A DNA stretch of 64,000 nucleotides from Xenorhabdus lircayensis (GTDB taxonomy: Bacteria > Pseudomonadota > Gammaproteobacteria > Enterobacterales > Enterobacteriaceae): positions 1-64,000 of the forward strand of contig NZ_JACOII010000049.1 of assembly GCF_016306625.1 (NCBI RefSeq). Direction: 5' to 3'. How positions within the stretch are numbered: position 1 is the stretch's first letter; each line of letters starts with the position of its first letter. This document shows, in pieces, positions 1 through 8,630 of this stretch. The notes under the pieces were generated by a model. It searched no databases. It worked only from the letters and a program-made list of their open reading frames with translations, and was not told where the DNA came from. Both the position numbers and the translations under genes were made by a program.

Positions 1-391
1 ACACCTGTTGACGCGACATACGCTGACCAGCACGGGAGAGAAATAACCAGTCAGCATCTTCATCCGGTTTTTGCGCCGTGTACCGCTGTGTACGTGATAA
101 GGCTTTTGATAAATAATTTTGCCGTTCCACCAGCCAATGACGGATAAGCTGGACTTCACGCTGCACCATCGGGTGAATGGTGGAAAAGCCATTTTTCAGG
201 CGTTGTACGCGCAGGCTGCGACCATCCAAATCCACATCGGACAGTTTTAGGTTCAGTAGCTCTGATACCCTGAAGCCGTGAATAAAACCCATAAACATCA
301 TGCAGATATTGCGTTCTGCATGTGCATGATTTCCCAACTCCCTAAGCAGCATTTCGATCTCAGGTTGGGTCAGGTACTTGCGTTTTAGCAT
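1..391 (-). CDS. FimB/FimE-type tyrosine recombinase, N-terminal part
   Basis: Partial gene that runs off the left edge, so only about 130 N-terminal residues are visible. The translation contains LTQPEIEMLLRE, then FIHGFRVSELLNLKLSDVD and LKNGFSTIHPM, which match the fimbrial phase-variation recombinases FimB, FimE and MrpI. The Arg in HGFRVSEL is the first catalytic Arg of the tyrosine recombinase family; the rest of the active site lies outside the window. Members of this family usually invert a promoter segment next to a fimbrial operon. Two ATGs are possible, at 400 and 391. The second is preferred because a GGAG at 401-404 lies 9 bases before it, whereas the first ATG abuts the GGAG. 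The target of the enzyme cannot be seen here. Confidence 0.85.
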   Translation of the reverse strand, partial: MLKRKYLTQPEIEMLLRELGNHAHAERNICMMFMGFIHGFRVSELLNLKLSDVDLDGRSLRVQRLKNGFSTIHPMVQREVQLIRHWLVERQNYLSKALSRTQRYTAQKPDEDADWLFLSRAGQRMSRQQV

Positions 392-519
392 GGTATTCAT
401 CTCCAGAAAGCGATGAAGAGCCTATCCCATCAGGCTCCGGGGATAAGATAATAAAATGTGACATTTATTAGTGTTGCTGATTATTTGCAGAGTGCAAAGT
501 GAGCGTGCAGAAAAACGCC

Positions 520-1530
520 TTAATGGTGATATTTTTGGCGATACTCTTTTGGGGTCAGGCCGTTGCAACGTTTAAATAATTCCCTGAAATAACGGGTATC
601 CTCATAACCCACTTCATGGCTGATTTCTTCGATGGTTTTCTGGGATTTTTCCAGCCAATGCTTTGCCTGTGACAGACGGATCTGCTGGATATACTGGATC
701 GGTGTTTTTCCTGTGGCGATCTTGAAACGACGTTTCATTTGGCGCTCACAAAGATGGATTTTATTGGCTAAATCGGCGACAGATAAAATTTCAGAGGGGA
801 AAGCATGCATCCAATCTTGCAGTTTGTGGATCAGTGAATCTGCATGTTGGCGATAAGGGGCAAAACTGACGGAATCTGACGATTTTTTGCTGTCATTTTC
901 GCCTAACAGGAATTTTGCGCATTGTTCTTTGGCATCTTGTCCGTAAATCAATTCAACAATATTCAACATACAACTTCCGCACCCATAGGCACTGGAGATA
1001 CAAAAACGGTGATTATCGCAGATGATTTTTTTGTCGGTATACAGTGGGATATGGGGGAATAATTTTTTGAATTCAGAGGAAAAATGAGGGTGGATTGTAG
1101 CACCTGTTTGCAATAATCCGGCTTTGGCAAGCAAGAATGTGCCTGAGCATATGGAAACGATAGGAATGTGTTTTTCATCCATCGCCTTAATCCATTCAAT
1201 GATTTCTTGTGAGCAGTGACTTGCTTCCCATTCAGGGAACCCCAGCGAGCCTATCAGAATGATATCGGGTTGCTGGCCATATTGGAGAGAGCTATGGAGA
1301 GTATCGTAGGCAGTGGGTTCGGCGTCCATAAACAGGCTGTTTGTACCATTGATTTCTTGATTGGTTATTTCCTGATTGGTCACTCCCTGACTGGTCGGGG
1401 AAATAATGCTGACATGGGGAATCGGGCCGCCAATGGCATTGGCGGCAATGGTGAGAATTTCAATCGGCATGGCAACCGAAGTTACAGATGTGTGAGAAAA
1501 AACCAACGCTGTGATAGAGACTTGTTTCAT
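520..1530 (-). CDS. GlxA-type transcriptional regulator (DJ-1/PfpI + AraC HTH)
   Basis: 336 residues. The N-terminal half (about 1-190) is a DJ-1/PfpI-like amidotransferase fold with the nucleophile-elbow motif ICSGTFLLAKAG (Cys128). The last 95 residues form an AraC-type double helix-turn-helix, with ISHEVGYEDTRYFRELFKR and the closing LTPKEYR motif. Proteins of this layout are cytoplasmic DNA-binding regulators; the DJ-1 part is thought to sense a small molecule and is usually not catalytic. A good ribosome-binding site (GGAAGAG) precedes the ATG at 1530. Residues 49-60 contain a short repeat (VTNQEITNQEI) coded by three tandem 15-bp units. The gene is not clearly linked in operon to its neighbours, and its target is unknown. 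Confidence 0.85.
   Translation of the reverse strand: MKQVSITALVFSHTSVTSVAMPIEILTIAANAIGGPIPHVSIISPTSQGVTNQEITNQEINGTNSLFMDAEPTAYDTLHSSLQYGQQPDIILIGSLGFPEWEASHCSQEIIEWIKAMDEKHIPIVSICSGTFLLAKAGLLQTGATIHPHFSSEFKKLFPHIPLYTDKKIICDNHRFCISSAYGCGSCMLNIVELIYGQDAKEQCAKFLLGENDSKKSSDSVSFAPYRQHADSLIHKLQDWMHAFPSEILSVADLANKIHLCERQMKRRFKIATGKTPIQYIQQIRLSQAKHWLEKSQKTIEEISHEVGYEDTRYFRELFKRCNGLTPKEYRQKYHH
1354..1398. repeat. 15-bp tandem repeat, 3 units, inside the GlxA-type gene
   Basis: Three successive 15-bp units (1354-1368, 1369-1383, 1384-1398) share the core CTGATTGGT with a few substitutions. The period is a multiple of three, so the reading frame is kept and the repeat encodes TNQEI-like pentapeptides. 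Confidence 0.8.
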
Positions 1531-1658
1531 AGTTATATTCTCTTCCTTAAGAACATTTAGTGATGTTGTGTTAATTTCGTTATGAAATTAATTCTAAGGC
1601 TAAACAAGTCCCATGTCTTCAATGAATTTTCTATTTCTGTAGTGATAAGTCGTGATAA

Positions 1659-3830
1659 TCATTTGGTTTGTTGATGCCAAAGTTGTGCATATAAGCCGTC
1701 TTGTTGAACGAGGGCATCATGTGAATCTGATTCAACGATTTTCCCTTGATCTAAAACGAAAATTCTATCGGCATAGCGAATTGTATTCAGTCGATGGGCA
1801 ATGCTAATCACTGTTCGGTTACGGCATATTTCATCCAGATTACTCATGATGGCCGCCTCAGATTCATAATCCAGTGCGGAAGTTGCTTCATCGAGGATCA
1901 GGATTTTGGGATCATTCAGCAACGCCCTTGCCAATGCGATACGCTGCCGTTGTCCACCAGAAAGATTGTTCCCTTTTTCGCCAACAGGATGCGCGAATTT
2001 ATGTGGAAACGCATTGATGAAATCAGTCGCACCCGCTAAGGTTGCGGCTCGATAGACTTCTTCATCGCTGGCATTGGGTTTGCATAGGCGGATATTGTCC
2101 GCAATGCTGCCGGAAAATAGAATGCTTTCCTGCAAGACCACACTCATATTACGTCGCAATGATACTGGGTCGGCGATCGCTAAATCCATGCCATCCACCA
2201 AAACCTGACCGTGTTGCGGGACATACAAGCGCTGCAACAATCGGGTCAGCGTACTTTTGCCTGAACCCGATGGCCCTGTGATGCCGATAAACTCTCCCGC
2301 CTTAATTGCCAATGACAAATTTGCCAGCACTTCGGGGGTATCTGCATCATAGCGGAAGCGAATATTCCTGAACTCAATTTTACCTGCGAGTTCAGGAGAG
2401 GATGCCAGCCCCTGTTTACTGCTTTCCATCGGTTCATCAAGAATATCGCCCACCCGCCGCAGGGCGATCAGGGTATGTTGAAAATCTTGCCAGACTTGTG
2501 CCAACCGTAGAATCGGTTGGGTAACGTGTCCTGCCAGCATATTGAAGGCAATCAATTCACCGGGGGATAAATCCCCATTAAGCACTCCTCTGACACCCCA
2601 CCACAGAAGCAGCGCTGCAACAACTTTCTGGATCAAAGCGATCCCTTGTCCAGCGGCAAGCCCACTCTTCTGGGCAGCAAAACGTTGGATCAATTGCTGG
2701 CTCAATACCTTCTGCCACTGGTGCAAAAAGCGTTTTTCCGTTGCGGTGGTCTTGATAGTTTCAATACCCGTAACGGATTCTGTCAGGAAACTGGTGGCAT
2801 CTGCATCGGTTTCATACTCTTTTTCTACCTTGCGGCGAATGATGGGCCCGACGGCGATCCATAGCAAGAAATAGAGTGCCAGTGAACTTATCACGATCCA
2901 CGTCAGCAGGGAGGAGTAATGAAACATCACGCCCAGAAACAGAATGATGAAAATCAGGTCAAGCAGCAGCATGAGCGTAGAGCCGGTCAAGAATTGGCGG
3001 ATCTGCGCCATCTCCCGGACTCGGGCGATAATTTGCCCAGTTTGACGTTGCTTGAAATAGGGCAGGGGCAAGCCTACCAAATGGCGATAAAGCTTGCCGG
3101 AGAGTTCCGCATTGATTTGGCTGGCCATATGCCCAAACACGGTATTGCGCAGGAAGCCATATAAGGGTTCTGCCAATGCCAGTGCCAGCATCGCCATACC
3201 GAGTACATGCAGACTGGAGATACTCCGCCCGACCAACACCTTATCGATAACATTTTCAAACAACAAAGGAGCAGCCAGAGCGAAAAGTTGCAACACAATG
3301 GCGAACAGGAAAATATCCCGTAACTGGTTTTTTTGCCTGAAGATGGAGGGATAAAACCAGCTCAGACCAAATTTAACCTGCTGCTTGGTCAGGGATTTAT
3401 CAGCCACCAACAGCACTTTATATCCGTTATCTCCGCCAGAATCGCTAGGATTAGCCTGTCCACTGTGCAATGGATGTGACAATGGATGCACTTCGTGTTT
3501 TCCGGTGGTGGGATCAAACACGGTAAACCCGTCAGGGCGGATTTCTGACAGCACCCACCAGCGCTGATCTAACTCAACTAGCGCTGGCAAAGGTAACGTG
3601 GCGGCGGTGTTGGGTATCAGGCGATCAAATTTACTGTGCAATTCAATGGCATCAACAGCTTCGCGTAGCTGCGGATCTGTCAGCGTCAGGGAATCCAGCC
3701 CCAGTGCATGGTGCAGTTGTTCGACAGAAGCCACTTTGTGAAATTGTTTTCCCAAATAGGCAATACAATCCAGCGCATGATTATTTGGATTGGTATCCAC
3801 GTTACTCGTAAAGGAAAAATCGTCAGTCAT
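1659..3830 (-). CDS. rtxE: MARTX type I secretion ABC transporter RtxE
   Basis: 723-residue inner-membrane ABC exporter subunit. Order of domains: C39-like domain (about 15-130), six-helix ABC transmembrane domain (about 165-450), nucleotide-binding domain (about 480-720). The NBD has Walker A GPSGSGKST near residue 519, the signature LSGGQRQRIALARALL and Walker B ILILDEATSALD. In the C39-like domain a Cys remains (ALDCIAYLG) but the position of the catalytic His is Arg (QRWWVL), so it should be a non-cleaving, HlyB-like recognition domain. MARTX systems characteristically use two ABC proteins, RtxB and RtxE, thought to form a heterodimer with the adaptor RtxD and outer-membrane TolC. The gene starts 2 bases after rtxD with a GAGGG site inside the rtxD end. 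It is last in the rtxBDE operon and no tolC follows. Confidence 0.92.
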   Translation of the reverse strand: MTDDFSFTSNVDTNPNNHALDCIAYLGKQFHKVASVEQLHHALGLDSLTLTDPQLREAVDAIELHSKFDRLIPNTAATLPLPALVELDQRWWVLSEIRPDGFTVFDPTTGKHEVHPLSHPLHSGQANPSDSGGDNGYKVLLVADKSLTKQQVKFGLSWFYPSIFRQKNQLRDIFLFAIVLQLFALAAPLLFENVIDKVLVGRSISSLHVLGMAMLALALAEPLYGFLRNTVFGHMASQINAELSGKLYRHLVGLPLPYFKQRQTGQIIARVREMAQIRQFLTGSTLMLLLDLIFIILFLGVMFHYSSLLTWIVISSLALYFLLWIAVGPIIRRKVEKEYETDADATSFLTESVTGIETIKTTATEKRFLHQWQKVLSQQLIQRFAAQKSGLAAGQGIALIQKVVAALLLWWGVRGVLNGDLSPGELIAFNMLAGHVTQPILRLAQVWQDFQHTLIALRRVGDILDEPMESSKQGLASSPELAGKIEFRNIRFRYDADTPEVLANLSLAIKAGEFIGITGPSGSGKSTLTRLLQRLYVPQHGQVLVDGMDLAIADPVSLRRNMSVVLQESILFSGSIADNIRLCKPNASDEEVYRAATLAGATDFINAFPHKFAHPVGEKGNNLSGGQRQRIALARALLNDPKILILDEATSALDYESEAAIMSNLDEICRNRTVISIAHRLNTIRYADRIFVLDQGKIVESDSHDALVQQDGLYAQLWHQQTK

Positions 3831-3832
3831 GA

Positions 3833-5188
3833 TTATTTTTCCCTCAATGCTTCAGATTGATATTCCTGAATCGGACTAAGCAGATAATCAATGACTCTCC
3901 GCTGATCCATTTTGATTTCTGCAACAATGGACATGCCCGCTGTGATTTCGACGGGTTTTCCATCCACCATGATGTTGTTTTGCCTGAGGCTGATTTGTGC
4001 GGGAAAAACCAGACCCAGTCGTTCATCGGTGGTGGAATCCCGTGAAATGCTGAGTAATTCCCCTTCAATCGTGCCATAGCGGGTATAAGGGAAGGCATCA
4101 ACTTTGACTGTGACATGCTGACCGGGACGGACAAAACCGACATCTTTGTTCAAGATCTGAATTTCAGCGAGTTGTACATGTTCATCCGGCACAATGACCA
4201 TCAAATTCTGGGCAGGCTGTAAAACGGCACCAAGGGTATGGACGCTCAATTGCTGGACAGTACCGGTCACAGGGGAGCGCACAATTTCAAGCTCTTCCCG
4301 CTCCTGCATTTTAGAAATTTCCTGTTTTAGTACGGACAGTTGCATTTCGGCTTGTTTTCTTTTCTCAAACCATTCCCGTTCTTTTTGTACTTTGATGCCC
4401 TTTAAACGTTCCTCTAGTGTCTTGTATTGAGTCATGAGAATACCGAGTTCCGATTTTTGTTGAGCGATCAACCTTTCTGTTTCCAAAAATTCCTTTTCTT
4501 GTACCAGATATTCAACCCTGCTGATGATCTGCTTTTGGCTCAATGTTTTTTGAGCCTGTAAACGCTGGCTAATATTTTCGCGCAGATTGGTCAATGACTG
4601 GATATCGCTGTTCCGCGCTTTTTGGGACGTGATATTCACTTCCATTTCCGCGTAGATGTTGGTGATGATTGAGTCGAATTCCTGCTTTTCGTGATGGTAA
4701 TGTGTCAGAATTCTTTCCTGTCTGCCTTCGGGTTGCTGCTGGAAAAACGGTAGGGATTTAGGATCATGTTTCATAAGCAGAGCTTGATAACGGATTTCCT
4801 CTTCTGTCAGATAGTCGCGCTGTTCGAGCAGACGGGCGATATCCTGATTGACGCCGAGTGTATTGAGCGTAAGCAGCGGCGCACCTTTCTCAATGTGCTG
4901 CCCATTTCCTATATGAATGGCAATTATACGACTCTGTTCGTAAGCCTGAATGACTTGGGAACGACCAGAGGCAATCAGGCGTCCGGTTGCAGTTGCTTGT
5001 ATATCTAATTTACCCAGATAGGCCCACAGCAAGGCGACCAGAACGCCAATACTCAGGGTGATTGCTGTATAACGGGCGAATGGGGAAGGCGGGCGTTGTG
5101 ATAATGCCAAGTGCGTCGGCAAAAAATCATAATGGGGAGAGGGAGTACGTAACCGCTTGATCCCTTTGCGCAAGATAGCCTTAAGCAT
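3833..5188 (-). CDS. rtxD: HlyD-family periplasmic adaptor RtxD
   Basis: 451 residues, typical for HlyD-family membrane fusion proteins. A short cytoplasmic N-terminus is followed by one transmembrane helix (about 40-58). Then come a lipoyl-like half motif (GQHIEKGAPLLTL), a long coiled coil (about 130-300, rich in Glu, Gln, Lys and Leu), the second lipoyl half (IVRSPVTGTVQQLSVHTLG) and a C-terminal beta domain ending in the HlyD signature region (SIVAEIKMDQRRVIDYLLSP). It bridges the RtxB/RtxE ABC exporter to TolC during secretion of the giant toxin. Its start overlaps the end of rtxB by 8 bases, which suggests translational coupling. Confidence 0.93.
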   Translation of the reverse strand: MLKAILRKGIKRLRTPSPHYDFLPTHLALSQRPPSPFARYTAITLSIGVLVALLWAYLGKLDIQATATGRLIASGRSQVIQAYEQSRIIAIHIGNGQHIEKGAPLLTLNTLGVNQDIARLLEQRDYLTEEEIRYQALLMKHDPKSLPFFQQQPEGRQERILTHYHHEKQEFDSIITNIYAEMEVNITSQKARNSDIQSLTNLRENISQRLQAQKTLSQKQIISRVEYLVQEKEFLETERLIAQQKSELGILMTQYKTLEERLKGIKVQKEREWFEKRKQAEMQLSVLKQEISKMQEREELEIVRSPVTGTVQQLSVHTLGAVLQPAQNLMVIVPDEHVQLAEIQILNKDVGFVRPGQHVTVKVDAFPYTRYGTIEGELLSISRDSTTDERLGLVFPAQISLRQNNIMVDGKPVEITAGMSIVAEIKMDQRRVIDYLLSPIQEYQSEALREK

Positions 5189-7298
5189 GGGAAGGCTCCT
5201 CCTGTTTTATTTCCTGTTTTAGTTCTTGTTGTAGTTGCCAGAGTTTTCGATAGTGCTTGCCTTGTTGTAGAAGCTGCTCATGGCTACCTTGTTCGATGAT
5301 TTGGCCCTGATGTAATACAATAATCCGGTCACATTGGCGTACGGTGGAGAGCCGATGTGCGATAGTGATGACCGTCCTGCCTTGGGCAATGTTTGCCATG
5401 TTGGATTGGATGACGGCTTGTGATTCGTCATCCAGTGCGCTGGTAGCTTCATCAAGGATTAAAATCTTGGGGTCTGACAGAAGAGTTCTGGCAATGGCCA
5501 GACGTTGGCGCTGACCGCCTGATAAGGATTGACCACCTTCTGCAATCACCGTGTCATACCCCATCGGCAGCTTGAGGATAAAATCGTGTGCCCCGGCCAG
5601 CTTTGCTGCCTCAATCACTGCGGATAACGGCATATCAGGGCATGATTGGGACAAGTTCTCATACACAGTTTTATTGAACAGGAAATTTTCTTGCAGCACG
5701 ATACCGACTTGCTGCCTGATGGATTCAATATTGAGATTTTGTAAGGGAATGCCATCCAACGTGATTGCTCCATTTTCAGGGGTATAAAGCCGCAGCAGCA
5801 AACGGGCAAGGGTGCTTTTTCCAGAGCCAGAGGTTCCGACGACTCCCACGGTTTCGCCCGCCCGAATATCCAGCGTGAAATGGTTGATGGTGGGGGGTAA
5901 ATCGGGTTGATAGCGGAAGACGATATCGGAGAATAAAATTGTTCCCTGTAATGTAACCTGTTCGTTGCCTGATTGTTGTTCTGTTGGCAGGTTCAGCATA
6001 TCCCCCAACTTATCGATGGCGATGCGTGAGCGGATATATTGCCCCCAGAGTTGTACCAGTTTAGCCAGCGGTTGTTGGGTATGGCTGACCATCATATTGA
6101 AAGCGATCAACTGACCAATAGTTATATGCAGCGAAAGCACTTCTGAGGCGCCAAGCCAGATAATTACGGCACTGGTGACTTTCTGTAACAGCATCACCAG
6201 ATGACTGGAACGATTATCCCATTGCTGCACGTCATAACTGGTGCTGACCATTTTTTCGGTCTGACTGTCCCAGCGGCGAACAAAGCGAGGTTCGGCCGCG
6301 AGGCTTTTCAGCGTCTCGGCACCTGCAACCGTTTCGGTCAAGAAAGAGCTATTGACCGCGGCATGAGTGAACTGTTTTTCCACTGCTTTCTCAATTTTGG
6401 GGGTAACCCACCAGGCGAGCAGGGCATAGAATGGAATGGTGAGCAGAAAAATCAGGGTCAGCGTACCGGATAGCAGGCTCATGACGTAAATAAATACAAA
6501 CATGAACAAGACATCGATACACAGTGTGAACATCGAACCGGTTAAAAACTCCCGAACTGTTTCCAGTTCTCGTACCCGTGTCACAATCGCCCCTACTTGA
6601 CGGGTTTTGAAAAACAGCAATGGCAGGCCGAACAGATGCTTAACCAGCTTCAACCCGAGTTTTATGTCAATCCGGTTGGCGGTGTGGGCATACTGATATT
6701 CGCGCAGTCCCCTTAGGATCACCTCAATCAATCCCGCCACCACTAGCCCAAAGATCAGCACATCCAGCGTGGAAAACGCCTGATGGACGAGAACCTTGTC
6801 CATGACAACTTGCACCACCAGAGGAGAAATAAGCGCCAGAATTTGGAGAACGAAAGAGAACACGAGTATCTCCGTGAGGTTCTTTTTTTGCCTGACGAAT
6901 TCAGGAATAAACCAGCGAATATTAAATCGACTACTTTTTTGTGTTATTTTCATCCATCTGCCATTCCATAGATTGATAAATTCTGCTTTATCTAAGATCT
7001 CGGGTGTTTCCCGATGAGGTTTTTGAATCAATACCCGTTGTTCATCATATTTTGCCAGAATGAAAGGTTGACCTTCATCGCTGAATAAAATGGCAGGTAG
7101 CGGAATGGCTTCTAACCTCTTATTTATAGAGTGTTTATTTTTAATTTTAATATTGTATTCTTTTTTTATCTTGTTTAAGGCAGAAATATAATCATCATTA
7201 TCGCTTAAGTTTTTATTATGTGCAGTAGTGTGATTTCTATTAGATATCATTATTATTAATTTAATTAATGATATTATTCTTTTTTCTATTTCATTCAT
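5181..7298 (-). CDS. rtxB: MARTX type I secretion ABC transporter RtxB
   Basis: 705-residue ABC exporter of the HlyB type. A degenerate C39-like domain lies at about 45-135 without the catalytic Cys or His (GQPFILAKYD). It is followed by the transmembrane region (about 155-430) and an NBD with Walker A GTSGSGKST (about 488), LSGGQRQRLAIARTLL (about 592), Walker B ILILDEATSALD (about 610) and the H-loop AHRLSTV. It is first in the minus-strand rtxBDE operon and divergent from rtxHCA, the layout known from the Vibrio cholerae MARTX locus. The first 60 residues are AT-rich in sequence. No clear ribosome-binding site stands before the ATG at 7298, so an internal start (for example 7250) is possible. 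Confidence 0.92.
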   Translation of the reverse strand: MNEIEKRIISLIKLIIMISNRNHTTAHNKNLSDNDDYISALNKIKKEYNIKIKNKHSINKRLEAIPLPAILFSDEGQPFILAKYDEQRVLIQKPHRETPEILDKAEFINLWNGRWMKITQKSSRFNIRWFIPEFVRQKKNLTEILVFSFVLQILALISPLVVQVVMDKVLVHQAFSTLDVLIFGLVVAGLIEVILRGLREYQYAHTANRIDIKLGLKLVKHLFGLPLLFFKTRQVGAIVTRVRELETVREFLTGSMFTLCIDVLFMFVFIYVMSLLSGTLTLIFLLTIPFYALLAWWVTPKIEKAVEKQFTHAAVNSSFLTETVAGAETLKSLAAEPRFVRRWDSQTEKMVSTSYDVQQWDNRSSHLVMLLQKVTSAVIIWLGASEVLSLHITIGQLIAFNMMVSHTQQPLAKLVQLWGQYIRSRIAIDKLGDMLNLPTEQQSGNEQVTLQGTILFSDIVFRYQPDLPPTINHFTLDIRAGETVGVVGTSGSGKSTLARLLLRLYTPENGAITLDGIPLQNLNIESIRQQVGIVLQENFLFNKTVYENLSQSCPDMPLSAVIEAAKLAGAHDFILKLPMGYDTVIAEGGQSLSGGQRQRLAIARTLLSDPKILILDEATSALDDESQAVIQSNMANIAQGRTVITIAHRLSTVRQCDRIIVLHQGQIIEQGSHEQLLQQGKHYRKLWQLQQELKQEIKQEEPSHA

Positions 7299-7608
7299 TA
7301 AGGGAAATCTATTTTTAATAAAAATAAAACCTCAGATTAAGGAGATAACCTGAAAAAGATTATGGCATTTATTTATAAAGGAAGTTTAATAAATCCAATA
7401 AAATATATTATCTGTTATCAAGGAGTATATGAGTGTTGGCAATTGGGACAAAATGTAGCGGCTAAACAGACATTTTGCTTTTTATATGTTGATTTTATCA
7501 TACGAATGGATATATTTTTTGTTCAAGGTAGCCGAGAAATCATCTAAATTTGTTCTGTATATTTTACTTGCCATTTCGCGTTTGGCTTAGTTTACTCTGT
7601 TCAAATGG

Positions 7609-7634
7609 TTGTAGCAATGAGTTGTAGCAATGAG
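7609..7634. repeat. 13-bp tandem direct repeat upstream of rtxH
   Basis: TTGTAGCAATGAG occurs twice head to tail (7609-7621 and 7622-7634), immediately left of the inverted repeat in the rtx divergent region. Confidence 0.8.
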
Positions 7635-7635
7635 G

Positions 7636-7685
7636 TTAAATCATAAATGAAAATATAATAACTGTGGGATTCATTTATGATTTAA
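7636..7685. repeat. 16-bp perfect inverted repeat upstream of rtxH
   Basis: TTAAATCATAAATGAA (7636-7651) is followed after 18 bases by its exact reverse complement (7670-7685). The repeat ends about 58 bases before the rtxH start. It could be an operator for a dimeric or tetrameric regulator, or a hairpin in the rtxH leader. No run of T follows, so it does not look like a simple terminator. Confidence 0.75.
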
Positions 7686-7743
7686 TCATTTTAATTTAAA
7701 GCAATTTTAACATTATATTAATATTTATTTAATGGATAATTAT

Positions 7744-8109
7744 ATGTCTGAAAAATTCGTTCAAACCATTTCAAGCGTTAATTACAACAAAGGTGTGTTC
7801 TCCCTTTATTTTGTTGGTCAAGAATCCAATCGAATGGCAAATGGCATACTGGCAGAAAACGATCAGGAATTACAATTAAAACAAGTTATTCATATGCCCG
7901 CATCCGGTTTTATGTATATGGTATCCATGGTGAAAAGCATGCTTGAAGATCCGAGAATGGAAGCTGAAATCAATAAATTGATCGCTGCTGGTTTTTTACC
8001 TACGCCTGAGATAAATGAAAGTGCAGAGCCTACTGAAGTAGAAGCTGTTGTTTCAGAAACCACTGAACCTAAAAAACGTTCAACACGCCATTCTGAAACA
8101 TCAAAATAA
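7744..8109 (+). CDS. rtxH: MARTX locus small conserved protein RtxH
   Basis: 121 residues from the ATG at 7744. An upstream in-frame ATG at 7732 would add MDNY, but GGATAA at 7734-7739 is well placed as ribosome-binding site for 7744. Position and size match rtxH, the first gene of rtxHCA in Vibrio MARTX loci, whose function is not established to my knowledge. The protein has no signal peptide or membrane helix. About 85 ordered residues, including FVQTISSVNYNKGVFSLYFV, are followed by a polar tail rich in Glu, Thr and Lys. It is 33 bases upstream of rtxC and presumably cotranscribed with it. The identification rests mainly on context. Confidence 0.8.
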   Translation: MSEKFVQTISSVNYNKGVFSLYFVGQESNRMANGILAENDQELQLKQVIHMPASGFMYMVSMVKSMLEDPRMEAEINKLIAAGFLPTPEINESAEPTEVEAVVSETTEPKKRSTRHSETSK

Positions 8110-8142
8110 TACCAGCAAAATCCTATCAGATGGTTGTAGCCT

Positions 8143-8604
8143 ATGATGATCACACATCAACCGGCAACACTGAGTACGACTGAAATACAGGCAATGATTG
8201 GTGGGGTGATGTTGCTTTGTCAACATTCCCCCTTGCATCGACGTTATTTGGTTGCAGAGTGGCAACAACGTATTTTGCCGTCATTTCAGCTCAATCAGTT
8301 TTGCTATTACGAAGATGAACATCAACGCCCAGTTGCTTTTTGTAATTGGGCTTTTTTATCTGACAGCAGTCGGGACGCGATTCTTTCCGGTGAACGGGAA
8401 ATATCGCATGAAGACTGGCGTTCTGGTCAGCATATCTTCTTTCCAGAAATGATTGCCCCTTTCGGCCATGCACTAGGCATTGCCCATGATCTTCGTCGGC
8501 GTGTCTTTTCAGCATGGAAGGGGCAAAAAGCCTGTACTGTCAGGGGAATTCTGGATGTTCAAAATGACCGCTGTATCCGTCGGGTGCAGTGGTTTACTGT
8601 TTAA
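8143..8604 (+). CDS. rtxC: RTX toxin-activating lysine acyltransferase RtxC
   Basis: 153 residues, HlyC family, cytoplasmic. HlyC-type enzymes move a fatty acyl group from acyl carrier protein to lysines of the RTX protoxin. Visible family features are the S-x-x-H pair (HSPLHR, Ser29 and His32, equivalent to Ser20/His23 of HlyC), the CNWAFLS strand and the block FFPEMIAPFG. In HlyC the matching segment reads IDWIAPFG with a catalytic Asp; here that place is Glu. Whether this is normal for MARTX-associated RtxC proteins I cannot tell without an alignment. It lies between rtxH and rtxA, 26 bases before the rtxA start. The start could be either ATG of the ATGATG at 8143. Confidence 0.9.
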   Translation: MMITHQPATLSTTEIQAMIGGVMLLCQHSPLHRRYLVAEWQQRILPSFQLNQFCYYEDEHQRPVAFCNWAFLSDSSRDAILSGEREISHEDWRSGQHIFFPEMIAPFGHALGIAHDLRRRVFSAWKGQKACTVRGILDVQNDRCIRRVQWFTV

Positions 8605-8630
8605 TTTTCTGTCCAATACCAGGATTATTT

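Larger units (their letters stand above)
7299..7743. promoter_or_regulatory. Divergent AT-rich control region between rtxB and rtxH
   Basis: About 445 bases without a convincing gene, very AT-rich. It must hold the promoters for rtxBDE (leftward) and rtxHCA (rightward). Visible structure is near the rtxH side: a 13-bp tandem direct repeat (7609-7634) and a 16-bp inverted repeat (7636-7685). I could not assign -35/-10 boxes with confidence. Confidence 0.55.

Noticed and set aside
7362-7547. 61-codon ORF in the rtxB/rtxH divergent region
   Set aside because: Composition follows the AT-rich background, no ribosome-binding site or homology, and it lies in a region expected to hold promoters.
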